A stretch of DNA of 43,240 bases from Croceibacterium salegens (lineage in GTDB: Bacteria > Pseudomonadota > Alphaproteobacteria > Sphingomonadales > Sphingomonadaceae): positions 1 through 43,240 of the forward strand of contig NZ_WTYM01000048.1 in the NCBI RefSeq assembly GCF_009827435.1. The letters are read 5' to 3'. The notes under the pieces are model-generated. The model did no database searches. It was not told the DNA's origin and saw nothing but the letters and a program-made list of their open reading frames with translations. Every line of letters begins with the position of its first letter. The first letter of the stretch is position 1. A program made the translations under genes and the position numbers. This document shows positions 26,946-35,163 of the stretch, piece after piece.

Positions 26946-27374
26946 ATGGCCTTTGCCCAGCTCCACAGAGACCAGCCCCTCGGCGACATCAACACGACAC
27001 CGTTGATCGACGTGATGCTCGTTCTTCTCGTGGTCCTTGCCATCACGCTGCCACCCAAGACAAACACGCTCGAATATCCGCTGCCCCGGCCGGGCGCCGT
27101 GCCGAAAGAAGTGAAACCGGTGCGAAACCTGCTGACGATCGGCGCCGATGACAGCGTGTCGTGGAACGGCGATAAGGTAACCGGCGGCGAATTGGTGGCC
27201 ACGCTGCGCGAGGCGAGCTGGCAAGCGCCCGAGCCCCAACTCGAGTTCGCCCCCGAACCCGAAGCAAGCTACAGCCTCTCCGCAGACGTGCTCAACGTTG
27301 TGAAGGCCAGCGGCGTCACCAACGTCGGATTTGTCGGCAACGAACAATACCGCACGTTCGGCCGCCACGACTGA
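26946..27374 (+). CDS. exbD: ExbD/TolR-type protein, third copy
   Basis: A 142-residue ExbD with the anchor DINTTPLIDVMLVLLVVLAITLPP (about 14-37). The periplasmic domain parallels copy two almost position by position: ASYSLSADVLNVVKASGVTNVGFVGNEQYRTFG here versus ASYDLSAQVLNIIKGSGVTKFGFVGNEKYRAFG there. It is thus a duplicate of copy two. It is separated from the operon by the terminator and has its own promoter and operator, so it is expressed under different conditions. The ATG at 26946 has GGAGAG upstream; an ATG at 26933 is in another frame. Confidence 0.9.
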   Translation: MAFAQLHRDQPLGDINTTPLIDVMLVLLVVLAITLPPKTNTLEYPLPRPGAVPKEVKPVRNLLTIGADDSVSWNGDKVTGGELVATLREASWQAPEPQLEFAPEPEASYSLSADVLNVVKASGVTNVGFVGNEQYRTFGRHD

Positions 27375-27415
27375 ACGGGATTGGCGAGGCGAACGCGGGC
27401 GGTTAGCACCGCCAC

Positions 27416-27861
27416 GTGATCGACATGCCACCCGGATATTCGCTGACATTCGCGGTGCTTTCGGCGCCTGATCACATGCGCTTGCGAAGCGAAGCCGGGC
27501 TGAGCCCGTTCACCCTCGCGGCGACAGAAGCAGGATTGCCCGGAACCTTCCTGGGCGTCGTGATCCGGCATGATGGCGACGCAATCGGAATGGGCCGGGT
27601 GATCGGCGACGGTGGGCTATTTTCCAGGTTGTCGACATCGCCGTGCTGCCTGCGCACCAGGGCCGGGGACTGGGCAAGGCGATCATGCACGCGTTGCTCG
27701 AAGCCCTCGCGGCGCAAATCGCGGCGCCCGCCTACGTCAGCCTGGTCGCCGACGGCGATGCCCGGCACCTCTACTCCCACTACGGCTTCCGCCCGGTGGC
27801 GCCGAAGTCGATCGGCATGGCCTGCTGGCTTCAGCCCTCGATCTCGTCGTCGGACAAGTAG
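27416..27861 (+). pseudogene. GNAT family N-acetyltransferase, broken by a frameshift
   Basis: Two frames together make one acetyltransferase of about 148 residues. Frame 1 (GTG 27416) encodes GYSLTFAVLSAPDHMRLRSEAGLSPF...IRHDGDAIGMGRVIGDGG. After about 27617 the match continues in a different frame as FQVVDIAVLPAHQGRGLGKAIMHALLEAL, which has the acetyl-CoA pyrophosphate loop QGRGLGKA, down to the stop at 27859-27861. One missing base, most simply a G from the run GGTGGGG, explains the shift. It could be a real lesion or a sequencing error. Frame 1 alone would give a truncated, non-functional product. Its 3' end overlaps the convergent helicase gene by 31 bp. Confidence 0.75.
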
Positions 27862-30299
27862 TCGGGGGGGTCCTCGACCCGCATCGCCACTCCGGCCAGC
27901 GTCTCGGCCTCGAACAGCAGTTCCTCGTCGACAGATCCTTGCGGCAGGCTCTCTCGGCCGATCATCACCAGGACCGGCACCGCGAGGGGGCTGACCCGGT
28001 CCAACTTTACGTGAATCAAGCGCTCGATTGCACTGTCGAGCAGGTCCCCCAACCGTCCGATGTCGGTCATCTTCATCCGGGCGTCGGCCCATGCGGCCTG
28101 GATCAGGACATGGTCGGGCTCGTACTTGCGCAAGACGTCGTAGATCAAGTCGGTCGAAAAGGTGACCTGCTTCCCGCTCTTGCGCTTGCCCGGATGCTGG
28201 CGCTCGACCAGCCCGGAAATCACCGCGACCTCGCGAAAGGCGCGGCGCAAGAGGTGCGAATCCTGCACCCAGTCGACGAACTCGTGGGCAAGGATATCGG
28301 GCGAGAGCAGCGGCGCCGGGTCCTCGACCGGCCTTAGTCCCCAGACGGCCAGCGAATAGTCGTTGGCGACGAAACCACCGGGCATCAGCCCACGTTCCTC
28401 CATCCGCTTGGTGATGAGCATGCCGAGCGACTGGTTCGCGTTCCACCCGGTGAAAGTGTAGTAGACGGTGTACTCGCGCTTCGCGTGGGGAAAGCTCTCG
28501 ACCAGCAGGTTGTCCGGCCCCGGCAATTGCGAGCGCCAATCCTGCACTTCGAGCCACTCGCGCACATCGTCGGGGAAGCGTGCCCAGCCCGCCCTGTCGA
28601 CCATCATGCCCCGCACGCGGTCGGCAAGGTGCGTCGACAGCGGCAAGCGGAGACCGGTGTAGCTGGGTATCGACCCCGAAGACTTGGCCGCACGCACGAT
28701 CAGGTCGAGATCCTTCAATCCCTCGACCTGCAGATCCAACCCGGCAAAGCGGAAAGTGTCCCCGTTGCTCAGGGTGGCGGCGAAGCCCTCCTCGACCTTG
28801 CCGAGCGAACGGCCGTTGCGGAACCGCACATCGACCATTTCGGAATCGACGATGATCCCGGCGTTCATGCGGTGGCGCTGGGCGAATTCGGGATGCGCCA
28901 GCCGCCAGGTCCCATCGGGATCGCGGACGATGCGCCGGAACTTGTCGTAGGCCTCGAGCGCGTAGCCGCCAGTGGCGACGAAGTGCAGCACCCGTCGCCA
29001 TACCTCCTCGTCGATCCATGCATAGGCGAGGCTCGAACGGACTTCGGCGAGAAGCGCCGCCTCGCCGAACGGCGCGGCGCATGCGCAGGCCATGACGTGC
29101 TGGGCAAGGACATCGAGCCCGCCGGGCCGGAAGTCCTCGCCGTCGCGCTGCCCCTGGTCGACCGCGTCCTTGGCCGCCGTCGCCTCGAGGAACTCGAAGC
29201 GGTTGCCGGGAACGAGGATTGCCCGGCTTGGGCAGTCGAGCCGGTGATTGGCGCGGCCAATGCGTTGCAGCAGGCGGCTGGAGCCCTTCGGCGCGCCCAT
29301 CTGCACCACGCAGTCGATGTCGCCCCAGTCGACCCCCAGGTCGAGGCTGGCGGTGGCGACCAGCGCGCGCAGCTCGCCGCGCGCCATCGCGCCCTCGACC
29401 TTGCGTCGCGCCTCTTTCGACAGCGAGCCGTGATGGATGCCGATCGGGAGCGTGTCGTCGTTGGCGTCCCCCAGGCACTGGAAGATGTATTCGGCGAGGA
29501 AGCGGGTGTTGGTGAAGATAAGCGTCGTGCGGTTGCGGCGGATTTCCTCGTAAAGTTGGGGGATCGCCCAGGTTGCCGCATGGCCGCCCCACGGCACGCG
29601 CTGTTCGAACGGCAGCAGGATCTCGACTTCGGCGGGCGCGCCGGGTTCGCCTTCGACCAGCGCCACGCTGTCGATGTCGCCCCATGGCGCGAGCCACTCG
29701 CGAAACGCTTCAGGGCTGGCGACCGTGGCCGAGAGCGCGGCGCGCAGCATGCCGGGCGCGATCGCCTGCAACCGGCTCAGCGCCAGCGCCAGCAGGTCGC
29801 CGCGCTTGCCGGTGGCGAAGGCGTGGACCTCGTCAATCACCACGCGCCTCAGGCCCCGGAACAGTTCGAAGCTGTCGGGATAGCTGAGCAGCAGCGACAG
29901 GCTTTCCGGTGTCGTCAGCAGGATATGCGGCGGGCGCGCGCGCTGGCGCTTCTTGCGGTCCGATGGCGTATCGCCGCTGCGCGTCTCGATGCGGATCGGC
30001 AGGCCCATTTCCTCAACTGGCGCGACGAGGTTGCGCTGCACGTCGTGCGCCAGCGCCTTCAGCGGCGAGACGTAGAGCGTGTGCAGGCCGTCGTCCGGTG
30101 GAGGCCCACGCGATGGGCAGAAATCGGCCAGGGTCGGCAGGAATCCGGCGAGCGTCTTGCCGGCGCCCGTATCGGCGACGAGCATGGCATGCTTGGCGGC
30201 ATCGCTTGCCGCGAGCATCTCCGCCTGGTGCCGTCGCACGCGCCAGCCGCGGTCGGCGAACCACTTCGCTATTTCGGGAGGGATCGAGGTTTCCAGCAC
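27831..30299 (-). CDS. Lhr-type DEAD/DEAH box helicase (ligase-associated family)
   Basis: An 822-residue superfamily 2 helicase resembling the bacterial Lhr/ligase-associated DEXH helicases. Walker A is VADTGAGKTLAG (about 42-53) and Walker B DEVHA; SATVAS is motif III. The second RecA domain has TNTRFLAEYIFQ and ASLDLGVDWGDID and ends with motif VI, LLQRIGRANHR. The Lhr-specific winged-helix and C-terminal domain follows (WRRVLHFVATGGYAL... GWNANQSLGMLITKRM). Members unwind RNA:DNA or DNA with 3'-5' polarity in repair. GTG 30299 has AGGA 6 nt upstream; a GTG at 30335 is the alternative. The ligase and phosphodiesterase genes often beside it are not here. Confidence 0.9.
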   Translation of the reverse strand: MLETSIPPEIAKWFADRGWRVRRHQAEMLAASDAAKHAMLVADTGAGKTLAGFLPTLADFCPSRGPPPDDGLHTLYVSPLKALAHDVQRNLVAPVEEMGLPIRIETRSGDTPSDRKKRQRARPPHILLTTPESLSLLLSYPDSFELFRGLRRVVIDEVHAFATGKRGDLLALALSRLQAIAPGMLRAALSATVASPEAFREWLAPWGDIDSVALVEGEPGAPAEVEILLPFEQRVPWGGHAATWAIPQLYEEIRRNRTTLIFTNTRFLAEYIFQCLGDANDDTLPIGIHHGSLSKEARRKVEGAMARGELRALVATASLDLGVDWGDIDCVVQMGAPKGSSRLLQRIGRANHRLDCPSRAILVPGNRFEFLEATAAKDAVDQGQRDGEDFRPGGLDVLAQHVMACACAAPFGEAALLAEVRSSLAYAWIDEEVWRRVLHFVATGGYALEAYDKFRRIVRDPDGTWRLAHPEFAQRHRMNAGIIVDSEMVDVRFRNGRSLGKVEEGFAATLSNGDTFRFAGLDLQVEGLKDLDLIVRAAKSSGSIPSYTGLRLPLSTHLADRVRGMMVDRAGWARFPDDVREWLEVQDWRSQLPGPDNLLVESFPHAKREYTVYYTFTGWNANQSLGMLITKRMEERGLMPGGFVANDYSLAVWGLRPVEDPAPLLSPDILAHEFVDWVQDSHLLRRAFREVAVISGLVERQHPGKRKSGKQVTFSTDLIYDVLRKYEPDHVLIQAAWADARMKMTDIGRLGDLLDSAIERLIHVKLDRVSPLAVPVLVMIGRESLPQGSVDEELLFEAETLAGVAMRVEDPPDYLSDDEIEG

Positions 30300-30622
30300 G
30301 CGGAGTCCTGACCGGGCGAGCCGCCAAGGGGGCACCAGCAGTGCCGCCCTCGCGCCGCGCGATCAAGTACCAACCGCTGGCAAGTGCTACGGAAATTGTC
30401 TGGAAGGGAATTGCCTGCGGGGGCGTCCCATTTTTTACCCCCGCAGGCGCGACCCGAAGGGGTTGGGGCCCTTCGAACTTGATGTCAGTACCCGGCGTTG
30501 GGCCAAGGTCTGTACGCACACGGAGTGTAACACGTACGGTCACGGAAGTTTGTTCGGTGGCGGACAATCGGGCAAATACCCGATGGGACCCCCTCGAACG
30601 ACCTGATACGCATGCCGTCATC
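30300..30622. other. 323-nt divergent region with two inverted repeats
   Basis: No gene is seen. A large hairpin has perfect 11-bp arms GCCTGCGGGGG (30413-30423) and CCCCCGCAGGC (30438-30448) around a loop with six T. Nearer the crp-type gene is ATCGGG-CAAATA-CCCGAT (30567-30584), a perfect 6-bp inverted repeat 38 nt ahead of its start. Neither lies just after a gene on its strand, so both are likely regulatory rather than terminators. Confidence 0.5.
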
Positions 30623-31306
30623 ATGACGACACCGTCGCTGTTGCATCCGCAAAGTTGGCTCTCCGACCAGCCCGATGCCTTCGCTGCAGCGCTGCACGAG
30701 ATCGGTGTGACGAAGGACCTGTCGGCTGGAACGCCCCTTTACATGTCCGAGGAAACCGGCGGCATTTTCGGTATCCTGCAAGGCTGCATCGAGATCGATA
30801 TCGCCTTCGCCTGCTCTCCACTGAGCGCGCTGCATTTTGCGTATCCCGGGTACTTCCTAGGAACGCGACCGTTCACCACCGGGGTCGGTTACGCGGTGTC
30901 GACCAAGGCGCGACTGGATTCGCAAGTCGTGGAGTTTCGCTTGCAGGACCTGCACGTCCTCGTCGCAAAGAACCCCGAATGGTGGAAACCGCTTTCCAAC
31001 CTGACGAGCTACTGGTTCGACGTGGCGACCTGCAGCGCGGTGGACCTGCTTCTGCGCGATCCCGAAGTGCGCTGCATCGCGGTACTCCTGCGGCTCGGCG
31101 GCTATCGGCCGTTCGAGCACATCGACGCACAGCCGCGCACCATCCCGGTGACGCACAACGAGCTGGCGGAAAACTCCAACCTCTCGCGCTCGCGCCTAAG
31201 CGAGACGCTCGCCAACCTCGAAGCGGCAGGCCACATCAGGCGCGGCTATCGAGACATCGAGGTGCTTCGACCTGCCTCACTGGCGCGGATGATCGAATTC
31301 GGCTGA
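30623..31306 (+). CDS. Crp/Fnr family transcriptional regulator
   Basis: A 227-residue regulator with an N-terminal effector domain (about 20-130; cyclic-nucleotide-binding fold: GTPLYMSEETGGIFGILQGCIEIDI, then FAYPGYFLGTRPF) and a C-terminal winged-helix domain. The HTH reads NELAENSNLSRSRLSETLANLEAAGHIRRGYRDIEVL (about 180-216). The N-terminal Cys cluster of true Fnr is absent; a few isolated cysteines exist but no iron-sulfur motif. The usual cAMP-binding signature is not recognisable, so the effector is unknown. The frame is open far upstream, but homology begins near ATG 30623. It is divergent from the helicase gene. Confidence 0.85.
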   Translation: MTTPSLLHPQSWLSDQPDAFAAALHEIGVTKDLSAGTPLYMSEETGGIFGILQGCIEIDIAFACSPLSALHFAYPGYFLGTRPFTTGVGYAVSTKARLDSQVVEFRLQDLHVLVAKNPEWWKPLSNLTSYWFDVATCSAVDLLLRDPEVRCIAVLLRLGGYRPFEHIDAQPRTIPVTHNELAENSNLSRSRLSETLANLEAAGHIRRGYRDIEVLRPASLARMIEFG

Positions 31307-31363
31307 CCTGCCGGCGCGAGGTCTCGACCTCAGCTCACTCCACGTTAGGCGTGTTCTCCGGGC

Positions 31364-32572
31364 TCAGAGCGAAGCGAGTACAGCCGGCGTCGCATCCTCT
31401 GGCCGCTCAAGCAGGGCATCGAGCAAGGCAATGGTCGCCGGGCAGCGCCGCGCATCGGTTTCGCTGCCGAGCGCCGCGATCATCTCCTCCCGGTTGAAGC
31501 CGGTGGCCGCCTCTGCCTGTTCCATCGTCTCGCGCGGCAAGGCGGGCCTGGGCGCGTCGCCCGGCAACCAATGCTGGGGCAATTGTCCGGTCGCTTCCAC
31601 CCAGCGGCGCGCGAAGGCCTGTTCGCGCGCGAGCTGGGCTTCATCGAGGTGGGGAATGCCGTCGAAGAAGCTGACCCCGGTCACGTCACGGCAGGCGCTG
31701 TTTCCCTCATTCTGCGCGACCTGCAGCCAGGTGCGGTAGAGCCGGGCCGCATCGAGCGAGAGTTTGGGATCGAGGCGGCTTCGCGTCCGCACGATCGAAA
31801 TGCGCAGGTACGCGCGTGCATTGGTCACGGCGTGACCAGGTTCCCTGTCGTAAAACGCTTCCCGCACCAGTGCCCGGGCGAAATTGCGGTCCTTGGAAAG
31901 CAGCCAGTCGAAGTCGTAACCATCCCCGAACAGGGCGCTGACTATCGGGTCGATTTCCTCCGACGCCGGAAGCGTTGCCGGACTCTGGTACCCGGAGGGT
32001 TCGAGACGTACGACCTGGTGGACTTCTCCATCCGGACCATTGCGGCCGGATTCCGTACCGGAGAGGAACCTGAACACCGAGATTACGAGATAGATGGCGA
32101 AAAATGCGATCCCGATCGCGAGGCGGAAGTTCTTGATTGCACCGGTCCAGGACTCGAATTGATCAGCCGAAGGAACCGGTTCGTATCCGCTGGCCTGTTC
32201 CGCCGGTTCGTCCGGCCATGTCGCGGTGAAGTCCGGTTCGTCTGGAACCTCGAAATCGGGCTCCGTCGCATTGGACGGTTCGAAAGCCGGTTCGGGACTT
32301 TGAGGTGGCTGCGTCCGGCTTTCCGGCACGGGGCTGGGAGCGGCAGGTAACGCGGCGGTGCTTTGCAACCCGGCCCCGCGTTCGCGCTGCTTCTGGGCGG
32401 CGAGAAACAGGGCCTTCTCACGTGCCTCGCTGAGCTGCGTGAAAACCGAAATCGGGGTCGACAGGTCGATTTTCGCCAGCCGCGCGGCATAGGCGACCTG
32501 GATCTCATCCCGATCCGCTGTCTCGCGGATGCCGAGCTCGGACCAGGGCCAGTCTTTCGAACGCCCTTTCAG
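31364..32572 (-). CDS. J-domain-like membrane protein, apparent CTG start
   Basis: A 402-residue protein. Residues about 9-65 (DWPWSELGIRETADRDEIQVAYAARLAKIDLSTP...QLSEAREKAL) resemble a divergent J-like helical domain without the HPD motif. A Pro/Glu-rich linker follows, then one membrane segment (about 149-170, NFRLAIGIAFFAIYLVISVFRFL). The remainder is helical and may lie in the periplasm. The frame is open back to 32647 but contains no ATG, GTG or TTG before a TTG at 32368, which would cut off the J-like part. A CTG at 32572 has GAGGA 7 nt upstream, next to the pgmG stop. I therefore place the start there. It is the last gene of the mipZ run. Confidence 0.7.
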   Translation of the reverse strand: MKGRSKDWPWSELGIRETADRDEIQVAYAARLAKIDLSTPISVFTQLSEAREKALFLAAQKQRERGAGLQSTAALPAAPSPVPESRTQPPQSPEPAFEPSNATEPDFEVPDEPDFTATWPDEPAEQASGYEPVPSADQFESWTGAIKNFRLAIGIAFFAIYLVISVFRFLSGTESGRNGPDGEVHQVVRLEPSGYQSPATLPASEEIDPIVSALFGDGYDFDWLLSKDRNFARALVREAFYDREPGHAVTNARAYLRISIVRTRSRLDPKLSLDAARLYRTWLQVAQNEGNSACRDVTGVSFFDGIPHLDEAQLAREQAFARRWVEATGQLPQHWLPGDAPRPALPRETMEQAEAATGFNREEMIAALGSETDARRCPATIALLDALLERPEDATPAVLASL

Positions 32573-32582
32573 CGCGGATTCC

Positions 32583-33998
32583 TCAGTGGCCGGCCTGCGG
32601 CCCGCGCTGCAGGCCCGAGGCCGCGAGCTGTTCGTCGATCTGGTGCATCAGGCGTTCGAGCCCGGCCTCGCTCTCGCTTTCGGCGCGGGCGACGAGGACG
32701 TCCTGGGTGTTCGAGGCGCGCAGCAGCCACCAGCCGTCGCTGTTGGTCACGCGGACGCCATCGGTGGCGTTGACCTCGATGCCTGCGGGTGCGTCCGAAC
32801 CGGTGAGCCTTGCCTTGACCTCTTCGACGGCGGCGAATTTGCGGCTCTCGTCGACCTGGAAACGCATTTCCGGGGTGTTGAGGAGGTTGGGCATCGCGCC
32901 GCGCAGCTCGGTCACCGACTTGCCCAGCCGGGCCGAGGCAGCGATCAGTCGAATCGCGGCGTAGAGCGCATCGTCGAAGCCGTAGTAAGTGTCGGCGAAG
33001 AACACGTGGCCGCTCATTTCGCCGGCCAACGGCGCATGAGTTTCCTTCATTTTGGACTTAATCAGGCTGTGGCCGGTGTTCCACATCAGCGGCTTTCCGC
33101 CGAGCTCGGCGACGCGGTCGAACAGCGCGCGGCTGGCCTTCACGTCGGCGATTACGGTTGACCCCGGAAGTCTACCTAGGAGGTCTTCCGCATAGATCAT
33201 CAGCAGCTGATCGCCCCAGATAATGCGGCCTTCGCCGTCGATCGCGCCGATGCGGTCACCGTCGCCGTCGAAAGCAATTCCGAAGTCGAGGTTCTTCTCG
33301 GCGACGAGTGAACGCAGGTCCTCCAGGTTGGCCTCGACAGTGGGATCGGGATGATGATTGGGAAAATTGCCGTCGACCTCGGTGTAGAGGCAGAAGTGTT
33401 CCCCCGGCAGGCGCGCGACGAGCGCCTCGAGCGCGGGACCGGCAGCGCCGTTGCCGGCGTCCCAGCCGACGCGGATCGCGGCCAGCTTGGCGGGATCGAT
33501 TCCGTCGAGGCCGGCCAGCAGGCTATCGATATAGTCCTCGAGGATCTCGTGCGAGCTGACCTCGCCCGTGCCGTCGAGCCAGGCACCTTCCGCGGCGAGC
33601 AACCCGATCTTCTGGATGTCCTGCCCGAAGAACGGCCGCCCCTGAAATACCATCTTGAAGCCATTGTAATTGGCGGGATTGTGGCTGCCAGTTATCTGAA
33701 TGCCGCCATCCACCTGCTTCAGTGAGGCTTCGGCGAAGTAGAGCATCGGCGTGGCGCCCATGCCGACCCGCACGACATCGCAGCCGCTCGCGGTGAGGCC
33801 TTCGATCAGCGCATGTTCGAGCATCGGCGAGCTGACGCGCCCGTCATAGCCCACCGCCACGGTCTTGCCGCCGGCCTCACGCAGCAGGGTGGCGAAGCTG
33901 CGCCCTATGGCTCGCGCATCGTCGGGCCCTAGAGTTTCGCCGATGATTCCGCGGATATCGTATTCCCTGAGCACGGTTGGGTGAAACTTGTAGCTCAT
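32583..33998 (-). CDS. pgmG: phosphoglucomutase/phosphomannomutase
   Basis: A 471-residue alpha-D-phosphohexomutase of the PgmG/AlgC type, interconverting hexose 6- and 1-phosphates for polysaccharide precursors. Motifs: the phosphoserine loop TGSHNP with Ser105, the metal loop DGDGD (244-248), the sugar-binding loop GEMSGHVFF (about 324-332) and a C-terminal phosphate-binding segment (DGVRV...WWLLRASNTQD). The name pgmG was coined in Sphingomonas, where the enzyme feeds sphingan synthesis. Its start overlaps the DnaJ-domain gene by 4 nt (ATGA) and its stop is 10 nt from the J-like gene's start. Confidence 0.93.
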   Translation of the reverse strand: MSYKFHPTVLREYDIRGIIGETLGPDDARAIGRSFATLLREAGGKTVAVGYDGRVSSPMLEHALIEGLTASGCDVVRVGMGATPMLYFAEASLKQVDGGIQITGSHNPANYNGFKMVFQGRPFFGQDIQKIGLLAAEGAWLDGTGEVSSHEILEDYIDSLLAGLDGIDPAKLAAIRVGWDAGNGAAGPALEALVARLPGEHFCLYTEVDGNFPNHHPDPTVEANLEDLRSLVAEKNLDFGIAFDGDGDRIGAIDGEGRIIWGDQLLMIYAEDLLGRLPGSTVIADVKASRALFDRVAELGGKPLMWNTGHSLIKSKMKETHAPLAGEMSGHVFFADTYYGFDDALYAAIRLIAASARLGKSVTELRGAMPNLLNTPEMRFQVDESRKFAAVEEVKARLTGSDAPAGIEVNATDGVRVTNSDGWWLLRASNTQDVLVARAESESEAGLERLMHQIDEQLAASGLQRGPQAGH

Positions 33999-34288
33999 CT
34001 GGTCTCCGTAACTGGATCGGGCAGTTCGTCGAGGAGCAGGTCGCGCGCCGCGTTGGCCTCGTGAACCTGGTCGTTGGTGCCGCCACGATCGGGGTGGACT
34101 ATGGCGATCAGGCGCTTGTGCGCTTCGATTATGTCACCTCTGTGAGCGTCGGCTCGCACGCCGAGAAGCTTGCGCGCCCGGAACAGCGCCTGTGCCCGGG
34201 TCGAGACGTTGGGTTGCCAGGGCCAGCGACCGGTCGCCATCTTCCACACCACCACGGCGAGGACCGCGAAGACGACGAGCCGGGTCAT
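33995..34288 (-). CDS. small membrane-anchored DnaJ-domain protein
   Basis: A 97-residue protein: an N-terminal membrane segment (VVFAVLAVVVWKMATG, about 4-19), a short linker, and a C-terminal J domain (about 37-90: ARKLLGVRADAHRGDIIEAHKRLIAIVHPDRGGTNDQVHEANAARDLLL) with the HPD motif intact. J domains stimulate DnaK-type chaperones, so it probably recruits DnaK to the membrane. The layout resembles mitochondrial Pam18/Tim14-type co-chaperones, as seen in other alphaproteobacteria. It lies 3 nt after mipZ and overlaps pgmG by 4 nt. Confidence 0.87.
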   Translation of the reverse strand: MTRLVVFAVLAVVVWKMATGRWPWQPNVSTRAQALFRARKLLGVRADAHRGDIIEAHKRLIAIVHPDRGGTNDQVHEANAARDLLLDELPDPVTETR

Positions 34289-34291
34289 TGC

Positions 34292-35083
34292 TCAGGCCGC
34301 CTCGGCGTCGGGCGCTATGCCGGGCAGGTGCAGGTTGGCGAGGAGTTCGCGCAGTTCCTGCCGGGCGATCAGGTGGCTGGTGCCGAGTTCGCCGAGATGG
34401 CCCTTGTCGAGCAGCGTCAGGCCCGAGGGGAACAACTCGCGGTAGATCACGCGTTCGCTCAGCCCCCGCGCGACACGAAAGCCGACCCGCTTGCTCAGTT
34501 CGGCCAGCGCGATGTCGATGCGCTGCTGGTTGCGCGCCTCGACGTGGTGGACGCGGTTGCGCACCACGACCCAGTCCATCGAGCGCCGTTCCTTCATCGC
34601 CCGCGCCTTGCGCGCCTCGAAAATCAGCTCGGCATAGAACGACAGGCGACGAACCTTGAAAGTCTCGGGATCGACCTGCCCGATGAGGTCGAAGTCGACG
34701 AAGCTGTCGTTCATCGGCGTGACCAGCGTGTTGGCGCTCGCCGCGACGTGGCGGGCCAGCGGATCGTCGCGGCCCGGGGTGTCGAAGATCAGGAAATCCG
34801 CACCCTCGCCGATCCGGGTGCACAGCGCCTCGAGCCCCTGGATGCCGGGCATCGAATAGGTGGTGTAGAGCGCGCCCGGCAGGTCGATGCCGCGGCGGTG
34901 CTCGGTCTCGGCACGGTTCTCGAAATAGCGCGCCATGGTGCGCTGGCGGAAGTCGAGGTCGATCGTCGCCACCCGCGCGCCTTGATAGGCCAGCGCGATC
35001 GCCACGTGCACCGCGGTGGTCGATTTACCCGTGCCGCCCTTCTCGTTGGCGAAGACTATCCGGTAGGGAGGCACTGTGGACAC
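34292..35083 (-). CDS. mipZ: division-plane positioning ATPase MipZ
   Basis: A 263-residue P-loop ATPase of the ParA/MinD superfamily. MipZ of alphaproteobacteria forms a gradient from the ParB-bound pole and keeps FtsZ at midcell. The deviant Walker A FANEKGGTGKSTT (about 11-23) and the switch DLDFRQRTMARYFENR (about 43-58) fit MipZ; DTPGRDDPLARH is the Walker B region. The start is uncertain: the frame opens at a TTG (35152) with poor context, and GTG 35083 starts VSTVPPYRIVFANEKGG, which fits homologues better. It begins an apparent operon with the DnaJ-like gene, pgmG and the J-like gene, and is divergent from panC. Confidence 0.9.
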   Translation of the reverse strand: MSTVPPYRIVFANEKGGTGKSTTAVHVAIALAYQGARVATIDLDFRQRTMARYFENRAETEHRRGIDLPGALYTTYSMPGIQGLEALCTRIGEGADFLIFDTPGRDDPLARHVAASANTLVTPMNDSFVDFDLIGQVDPETFKVRRLSFYAELIFEARKARAMKERRSMDWVVVRNRVHHVEARNQQRIDIALAELSKRVGFRVARGLSERVIYRELFPSGLTLLDKGHLGELGTSHLIARQELRELLANLHLPGIAPDAEAA

Positions 35084-35163
35084 GGTTAGGCGGGCTTCCT
35101 CATGTTCGGCGCGGCCGCTAGGACCGCTGGTCGAATCATAGTCATAATCCAAGGAATACGCGC

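Noticed and set aside
32083-32508. Open frame overlapping the N-terminal part of the J-like gene in another frame
   Set aside because: Composition is Arg/Ser/Pro-rich shadow type; the J-like domain lies in the frame assigned to the 31364-32572 gene.
35126-35163. CATAAT box just ahead of panC suggesting a nearly leaderless mRNA
   Set aside because: The -10 match is fair, but no matching -35 lies at the right distance, so I did not list a promoter.
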